DNA of 8,533 bases from Deltaproteobacteria bacterium. GTDB taxonomy: Bacteria; Desulfobacterota; G020345765. The notes beneath the pieces are model-generated. The model ran no database searches and was not told the origin of the DNA. It saw nothing but the letters and a program-made list of their open reading frames with translations. Position 1 is the stretch's first letter; each line of letters begins with the position of its first letter. Below are positions 1 through 6,300 of the stretch, in pieces. The stretch is from positions 1-8,533 of the forward strand of contig JAUWWP010000090.1 in the NCBI GenBank assembly GCA_030616835.1. Direction: 5' to 3'. A program made the translations under genes and the position numbers.

Positions 1-645
1 ATCATACGCAACTACTGTGAAATTAACAGATAATTTGTTTAGAAGAATACCGGTTGCAGTGAGGAGATTAACACTGGCCTCCCCGGTGACTTCCCCTTCA
101 AGGGAGCCTAAAGTCAGCAGGGCCTGAGCTATCCCATCCGTATCGGTAACTCCACTGGGAGCGGAAAGTGAGCAGCCACCAGGCTGACCGACGATGGCAA
201 AATCCACCACCACTCCCTCGACACTCAGTCCTCCGCGGGGAGGGGAAACATTATTGCTGAGAGTGACTGTTACCGGGGTGCTGGCATCCGTGCTGACCGA
301 TAATGGTGGCGGTCCGGCAAGCTCCACTGCCCAGCAGCCCGGGGGTACCCCCGGGTTCCTTGCCGGTAAAACAACCAGATCGCCATAAACCAAATACTTC
401 TGGAGGACAAACACATCGGAAGCCGCTACCTTACAGTCATTCCCCGTGGCATCAGCATTCCCCGGACATTGAGCGACGCCGTTCACGCACTGCTGGACCA
501 GCCCGGCATCGGCTCCATTAATTCCCCCGCTCAGATCAGCGTCACCGTATATCAAGTCACCAGCGTTCGCTTTTGGCGTAAAAATAAAAAGAGCCACCAG
601 AAGAAAAGCAGTAGTTACCATCCCACCTTTCAATTTGGAACTCAT
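1..645 (-). CDS. Secreted dockerin-like/Ig-like modular protein, N-terminal part (runs off the left edge)
   Basis: An uninterrupted frame of 215 codons starts at ATG 645 and leaves the window at base 1 without a stop, so only the N-terminus is seen. The start is supported by an in-frame TAG at 658-660 and a strong Shine-Dalgarno at 650-657. Residues 1-28 form a signal peptide: Lys-containing n-region, hydrophobic core TTAFLLVALFIF, cleavage after ANA. Residues 29-88 are a dockerin-like EF-hand pair: loop 1 has D35, D37, S39 and D46, and loop 2 (NADATGNDCK) is one residue longer than usual. Residues about 100-212 resemble a bacterial Ig-like fold (Big_1 style) with VTVTLSNN, VVVDF and TDTDGIAQA. 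It parallels the first 219 residues of the large gene upstream with one small indel near the end, but the signal peptide is unrelated. By analogy a TIG domain may follow outside the window. Probably exported; the function is unknown and no enzyme motif is present in this part. Confidence 0.85.
   Translation of the reverse strand, partial: MSSKLKGGMVTTAFLLVALFIFTPKANAGDLIYGDADLSGGINGADAGLVQQCVNGVAQCPGNADATGNDCKVAASDVFVLQKYLVYGDLVVLPARNPGVPPGCWAVELAGPPPLSVSTDASTPVTVTLSNNVSPPRGGLSVEGVVVDFAIVGQPGGCSLSAPSGVTDTDGIAQALLTLGSLEGEVTGEASVNLLTATGILLNKLSVNFTVVAYD
338..355. repeat. Perfect 18-bp GC-rich palindrome inside the left-edge gene
   Basis: Bases 338-355 read CCCGGGGGTACCCCCGGG, which is its own reverse complement. 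It codes part of the Pro/Gly linker (NPGVPPGC) between the dockerin-like and Ig-like domains. The matching place in the paralog (near 8209-8226) codes DPGTAPGC and is not palindromic. Confidence 0.8.
417..504 (-). repeat. 88-bp near-identical segment shared with 8281-8368
   Basis: Read side by side, 417-504 and 8281-8368 differ at only two of 88 bases. The segment codes the region QQCVNGVAQCPGNADATGND and following residues of the dockerin-like domain in both paralogous genes. This points to recent duplication or gene conversion between the two. Confidence 0.88.
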
Positions 646-827
646 TTTGCCCTCCCTCTACACATCTTAGGGGGTTAACCAATAGGAAATGATTCCCATG
701 AATCCACTCCATAGACAAACAACTCTTTTATGAGCGCTTTTAAGGGGGGAATTTATAAGTTAATATTTCAATAATCTACCCTGTTTTCTATAACTATTAG
801 CTCTCAAACACTTCATCTGTTATGGCC
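646..827. other. Intergenic gap between the two paralogous genes
   Basis: This 182-bp stretch, clearly more AT-rich than the genes, separates the stop of the large gene (828) from the start of the left-edge gene (645). It has no convincing rho-independent terminator. The only small inverted repeats are GATTC-CCAT-GAATC at 691-704 and the palindrome GGTTAACC at 673-680, and neither has a GC-rich stem with a U-tract. An A/T-rich run on the minus strand around 750-770 contains TATAAA, a possible -10, but has no good -35 at the right distance. Whether the downstream gene has its own promoter or is read through cannot be decided here. Confidence 0.5.
650..657 (-). promoter_or_regulatory. Shine-Dalgarno of the left-edge gene
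   Basis: The minus strand reads AGGGAGGG followed by CAAA and the ATG at 645, so the GGAGG core is 5 bases from the start. The in-frame TAG just upstream (658-660) excludes an earlier start. Together these fix the start of the left-edge gene. Confidence 0.75.
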
Positions 828-3341
828 TCAGTCTGCATAAACCGTAACATCATCCACAAACCAGCCGGGCATGTCATTGGCGATCGGATCGCCGGTGTCA
901 AAGTAGAACCTGATTTTCACTATATTGCCCACATAGGCAGAGATATCAATTGAGGTGTTAACCCAGCCGCCACTGCTGCCCGAAGGTGCAGACCCCCACA
1001 CTCCCCGCAAGGGCGTCCAGGTAAGTCCTCCATCGATGGAGATATCCACCATGCAGAAATCAAATCCAGGCTCAGTTTCGTAGGATTCCCAGAAGGCGAG
1101 GGATGCGGAAGTTGAGGCACTCAGGAAAATGAACGGGCTGATCACCGCGGTGTTTATCTGGTTTCCGGTATCGTAATTGCCGGTTGCCTCTATTCCACAC
1201 CACATACTTTGAGTGGGGCTGTAGAAGTTCCACCCAGCTATATGCCACAGATTATCTAATGCTCCTCCATAAAGCTCAGTAGTCCAGCCAGGAGCTCCGC
1301 TCTCGAAGTCGTTCGAGAACACTACGGACAAACAATTATCATCTACTACCTCGTCGCAGTCATTATCCTTGCCGTCACAAATCTCAGGCGCGCCGGGAAA
1401 TACACTGTCATCCGTATCATCGCAGTCGTCTTCGCAGACCGTCACTCCATCGCCGTCCCCATCCGGTATCGAGCATCCCTCCTGTCGGATAAGCAGATCA
1501 TACCAGTAACCAAATCCTCCTGAGCCACCTGGGCAACAAGAAGTGACCGCGATATAGTATATCCCTGATGTTGCAAAGGTGTAGGAGAAGTAAGAATCAA
1601 GGCCGCACCATCCGGTGTCCGGATCACAAGCATCGTCATTCATCATCAGTGGAGTACCTGAAGCATCATAAAGCTCCAGCCAGCAGTCCAAGAGAGAACC
1701 ATATTCCTCGGCGTCACAGTCAAAGCTAATAGTTTGTCCCGCGCAGACATTAATTTCATAGAAATCATAGTCTCCCATAGGATTGACTTCACCACTGACA
1801 ATTGAGCCGACCTCAGCAAGATTTGCGCTAAAAATGTCATCGTTTGGCTCTACCTCAAAGAAAAAGCCTCCTCCACAACCATCGTCAATAAGATAATTGC
1901 AGTTATTGTCCAGGCAGTCTCCGCACAATTCGGGCATACCCGGATTAATCATAGCATTCGTGTCATCACAGTCATCTATACAGCCCAGATACAGGTCACC
2001 GTCGTAATCAGAGCCGGGAAAGACATCGGGGTTTTCATCGTTGCAGTCCCCATCGCAGATAGTCCAGCTATCCCCGTCGGTATTAGGGCACTCCCCGATA
2101 AAGATGTCATCAATATACCAGCCTTCATGCTGCTCACACCAACTGCAATCCCAGCCCACCCGGAAGCGGACCCTGACCACCTGTCCGGCATAGGCAGAAA
2201 GATCAAAAATCTCCTGCTCCCAACCGTTGCTGTCATGAGAATAGGCATCATGAAAGGCCAGAGGGTTATTACACATGTCGTCGAGAGTGTATGGGTATCC
2301 ATCGATTGGATAAATCTGGGTCCAGGTTATGCCGCCGTTATTAGAGATCTCTACAATCCCGCCATCAGCTTCAAAGGTAGGATCACCAAAACAGTCATCA
2401 AAGGAATACCAGGTCCAGAACGTCAACACAGGATTCGGGCCCGAGCTGAGGTCAAAATCCGGTGATTCCAGGGCCAGGTCCCCACACATCTGCTCCATCC
2501 CGCTGTACCAACTCTCACCCGGGCTGTGGTAACGGGCGGAGGTAGTAGTCCAACTGTCCACGATACCCGCACCGCAGGTATCACTGATCAGATAATGGGT
2601 CCAACCCGGCACCGTCTCCACCGTAATCCCCACACTGGCCGGGTCAGAAACATTACCACAGTTATCCGTGGAGGTGCACTCAATCGTATGGGCACCATTC
2701 AGTACCCCGCTCCAACAACCCGGAGCCATGATCGGATTCAGGCCATCAATATTACAGGTAACCGGCTCACCTCCATCTGAGCTGGCAAACACACACACCG
2801 TCGAGTTATCAATAATCTCCCCCTCTAAGGGTGATAAAATATTAACTACCGGTGCCACCGTATCTACCTCAAATGTCTCTCCCACCAGACCAGAACCAGT
2901 ATTGCCACAGTTGTCAGTCACCCGACTAATCGCCATGTAAAAACCATCGGGTAAACCAATATAAAGATGCGGCGAGGGGAACCAAGTAAGACCTCCATCA
3001 ATACTCACCTCACAGGTGGCAACCCCAGTGCCCACATCCGCACAGGTGGCCCCCACCAGCACGTTACCGTCCGTATCACACGGCAACGGAAACGGATCAA
3101 CATCCACCGTGGGTAGTACATCATCATAGAAATAAGAACCAGCCAGGCTGCAGGTTTCACCCGCCGCAGTTGCTACGGTTACATTACTATGATCCCCACC
3201 CGGAGCCCCCACAAGGATAGAGGTATCATTCCACGAAATAAGGCTTGCGGTTATACCATCAAAGCTCACACTACCCGCAGCAGCCCCAAAGGTGGTACCG
3301 GTAACAGTCACCGCATCCCCGGGACATCCGGTAGCAGGCAT
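828..3341 (-). CDS. 3' portion of the frameshifted giant modular exported protein (TIG, Ig-like, jellyroll, MopE, PPC domains)
   Basis: The open frame has 837 codons from ATG 3341 to TGA 828, but the ATG lies inside a TIG domain and has no ribosome-binding site. This is therefore most likely the 3' part of the gene starting at 8521. Domains by residue: 1-73, rest of a TIG fold (PATGCPGD, then SYFYDD); 74-162, Ig-like with VSIDGGLTW; 163-246, Ig-like with DNCGN; 247-415, MAM/immune-inhibitor-A-like jellyroll (NNGGITW, ending GWYIDDIFIG); 416-489, two MopE-type Cys/Asp motifs (CDGDCNDENPDVFPG and CIDDCDDTNAMINPG); 490-623, pre-peptidase C-terminal-like (EVEPNDD, GDYDFYEI); 624-670, a third MopE motif (CEDDCDDTDDSVFPG, EICDGKDNDCD); 671-837, second jellyroll ending GWFVDDVTVYAD. 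MopE motifs are associated with metal binding; jellyroll and PPC domains are typical non-catalytic modules of secreted proteins. No LPXTG, PEP-CTERM, obvious T9SS tail or C-terminal membrane helix is seen, so attachment to the cell is unexplained. Confidence 0.85.
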   Translation of the reverse strand: MPATGCPGDAVTVTGTTFGAAAGSVSFDGITASLISWNDTSILVGAPGGDHSNVTVATAAGETCSLAGSYFYDDVLPTVDVDPFPLPCDTDGNVLVGATCADVGTGVATCEVSIDGGLTWFPSPHLYIGLPDGFYMAISRVTDNCGNTGSGLVGETFEVDTVAPVVNILSPLEGEIIDNSTVCVFASSDGGEPVTCNIDGLNPIMAPGCWSGVLNGAHTIECTSTDNCGNVSDPASVGITVETVPGWTHYLISDTCGAGIVDSWTTTSARYHSPGESWYSGMEQMCGDLALESPDFDLSSGPNPVLTFWTWYSFDDCFGDPTFEADGGIVEISNNGGITWTQIYPIDGYPYTLDDMCNNPLAFHDAYSHDSNGWEQEIFDLSAYAGQVVRVRFRVGWDCSWCEQHEGWYIDDIFIGECPNTDGDSWTICDGDCNDENPDVFPGSDYDGDLYLGCIDDCDDTNAMINPGMPELCGDCLDNNCNYLIDDGCGGGFFFEVEPNDDIFSANLAEVGSIVSGEVNPMGDYDFYEINVCAGQTISFDCDAEEYGSLLDCWLELYDASGTPLMMNDDACDPDTGWCGLDSYFSYTFATSGIYYIAVTSCCPGGSGGFGYWYDLLIRQEGCSIPDGDGDGVTVCEDDCDDTDDSVFPGAPEICDGKDNDCDEVVDDNCLSVVFSNDFESGAPGWTTELYGGALDNLWHIAGWNFYSPTQSMWCGIEATGNYDTGNQINTAVISPFIFLSASTSASLAFWESYETEPGFDFCMVDISIDGGLTWTPLRGVWGSAPSGSSGGWVNTSIDISAYVGNIVKIRFYFDTGDPIANDMPGWFVDDVTVYAD

Positions 3342-6300
3342 GACACTGCTAACATGCAGGGAGGAGGTATTACGAACACCGTTACTGAATCGCTCTCGAT
3401 ATTACCGCAGTCATCCGTCCCTTGGGCGGCAATAAATATCAATGGAACAGCAACCCCCGTCAGAACCACCGACCAGTTACTCCCTGCATCCACCGGGGAT
3501 GACTCACTATGCACCTGATTAGAAGTAATCGTTACCGTGGTGATATCCGTATCCGCAGTCCCGGTAACCGTTACATCACCGGCAATCACGATCTCTCCAT
3601 CTACCGGAGAGTTGATACCCACCATCGCTACCGTATCTACCGCATAATTCCTGATCGTTTCTTCCCCCGGGTTACCACAGGCATCACACGCAATACACCG
3701 CAGGGTCATATCGGAGTCTATTGTCACCGGGGCAGCCGGTGAGGAACAATCAGGTGCACTCCCATCAGTCGTGCAATGCTCAATCCCACCTTCAGAAGCC
3801 AGGGCGCTGGTGTGGTGGAATCCTAAGGCAATCGCCTCCACGCCACTTGTCAACCCTAAAACATCCACCGGAGTGGTACAATAATCTGTTCCACAAGCTT
3901 GATTATCCCCGAGTTGGCCATAATTATTCCGTCCCCAGCATTTCATCCCACCTACTGAAGTCAGGGCACAGCTGTGGTTTGATCCTAAGGAAATCGCTAT
4001 TACACCAGTACTCAGACCTGAGACATCTACTGGAGTTAATCTCATACTGGTTGTCCCATCACCCAACTGACCAAACTGGTTACTCCCCCAGCACTTCACT
4101 CCTCCCCCCGAAGTCAGGGCACAGGTGTGGCTCCCTCTTGCGGAAACCGCACTCACCCCATTACTAAGCCCTGAAACATCTACCGGAGTTAGACTATCAT
4201 TCTGCGTTCCATCACCCAATTGACCATTCCCGTTATCCCCCCAGCACTTCACCCCACCTCCTGAAGTCAGGGCACAGGTATGCCGGACTCCTGCGGAAAC
4301 CGCAATCATCCCGCTGCTAAGACCTGAGACATCTACCGGTATTGAACTATTACTCGTTGTCCCATCACCCAACTGACCCCACCAGTTATCCCCCCAGCAC
4401 TTCACGCCTCCTCCAGAATTTACGGCACAGGTGTGCGCCCCTCCTGTAGAAATCGCGATCACACCACTGCTAAGCCCTAAAACATCTACCGGGGTTAAAC
4501 TGTCAATCTCTGTCCCGTCACCCAATTGACCATACCAGCCCCCTCCCCAGCACTTCACCCCACCTGCTGAAGTCAGGGCACAGCTGTGCCATCCTCTTGC
4601 AGAAACCGCGATCACACCACTGCTAAGCCCTAAAACATCTACCGGGGTTAAACTATCAATCATTGTCCCGTCACCTAACTGACCATGACTATTCCATCCC
4701 CAGCACTTCACCCCACCTGCTGAAGTCAGGGCACAGTTGTGTCCAAATCCTGCGGAAACCGCGCTCACACCACTGTTCAGACCTAATACACCTACTGGAA
4801 TTTCTCTCTGAGCCGTCGTCCCATCACCCAATTGACCATAATCATTATGCCCCCAGCATTTTACTCCTCCTCCTGAACCCACAGTTATCGGCTCGCCCAG
4901 ACAGTACTCTCCATCCGGCGGGCTTACTAACGGCGCCGCCGGTCCAACATTATCAATATCATAAACCTCGATCACCGTAGCTGACTGGTTCCCACAGGCA
5001 TCCACCGCCATGAACTTAAGCGCCGTATCCACACTGATATCAATCGGCCCCGCATAAACCGGGCTCCCGGTAGTAGGCTCGGTCCCATCAAGGGTATAGT
5101 AGATCGTCCCGTCACTTGCACTAAGGCTAACCGCGGTCACACAGTAGCTCCCCCCTGCCGGAGTAGCCGCTAAACCAGTCGGTGCCTCATTGTCATAGGA
5201 ATAAGTTCCGGGCAGGTTGCAGGATTCAGCGATCGCAGGTGTTACCGTCACATTACTATAATCCCCGCCCGGAGCCTCCATAAAGATAATGGTGTCAGCC
5301 CATATAAAAACAGTTGCCGGAGTTGCATCAAAGCTCACAGCACCTACAACTGCCCCAAAACCCGATCCGCTGATGATCACCAGTTCCCCGGAACATCCAG
5401 TAGCAGGCCCGACGCTGTTGATATTGCAGCCAACATATATCACAGGTAGTATCACTGAATCGTCCCCCATGTTGCCACAGTTATCAGTTCCTTCTACATT
5501 AACTGTTACGGAAGGTTCATTAACTCCAATCAGGTTCACCGACCAGTTGCCCCCAATAACCGGGGATGACTCAATGTGCCCCTGGTCAGAAGTAACCGTT
5601 ACCGTGGTAATATCAGTATCCGCAGTCCCGCTAACCGGTATATCACCGGCGTATATGGTCACTCCATCCACCGGAGAGGCGATGCTCACCATCGCTACCG
5701 TGTCCACTGTATAATTCTTGGTGGTCTCTTCCCCCAGGTTGCCGCAAGCATCACACGCAATACACCGCAAGGTCATATCGGAGTCTATCGTCGCGGGAGC
5801 AGCCGGTGAGGAGCAATCGGGTGCACTCCCGTCAGTTGTGCAATGCTCATCAGCCTCAACCTCAGAAACCAGGGCACAAGTGTGACGGTAGCATGCGGAA
5901 ATTGCGGCTATTCCACTGCTAAGGCCTAAAACATCTACCGGAATTGAACTCCCAATGCCCATTGTCCCAATACCCAACTGACCAAAAGAGTTCCCTCCCC
6001 AGCATTTCACCCCACCTGCTGAAGTCAGGGCACAGGTGTGTTCTCCTACGGAAATCGCAATTACCCCACTGCTAAGACCTACAACATCTACCGGGGTTTT
6101 ACAACAAGGATACCCTAAGCAAATATCACCGCAAGCATAATTATCACCTAACTGACCAGTCCCGTTCAATCCCCAGCATTTCACCCCACCTCCTGAAGTC
6201 AGGGCACAGGTGTGACCCGATCCTGCGGAAACCGCAATCACCCCACTACTAAGACCTGAAACATCTACGGGAGTTGACTTACTACTATTTGTCCCATCAC

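Larger units (their letters stand above)
3362..5431 (-). repeat. Large duplicated module, copy B (690 codons)
   Basis: This copy has the same domain order as copy A but only one complete chitobiase-C-like repeat and seven RCC1 units instead of six. A third TIG domain follows at once and contains the frameshift. After it the repeated pattern ends and no RCC1 array follows. Confidence 0.85.

Noticed and set aside
646..827. Terminator or small RNA in the intergenic gap
   Set aside because: Only 4-5 bp stems without U-tracts were found; nothing supports an RNA gene.
828..3341. The 837-codon frame as an independent gene
   Set aside because: Its ATG falls within a TIG domain, has no Shine-Dalgarno and no signal peptide, although all its domains are of exported type.
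3308..3401. Programmed -1 ribosomal frameshift joining the two parts
   Set aside because: A -1 shift would restore a sensible frame, but no X-XXY-YYZ slippery heptamer or obvious stimulatory stem is seen near CCTCCTCCCTGC. A missing base is the simpler explanation.
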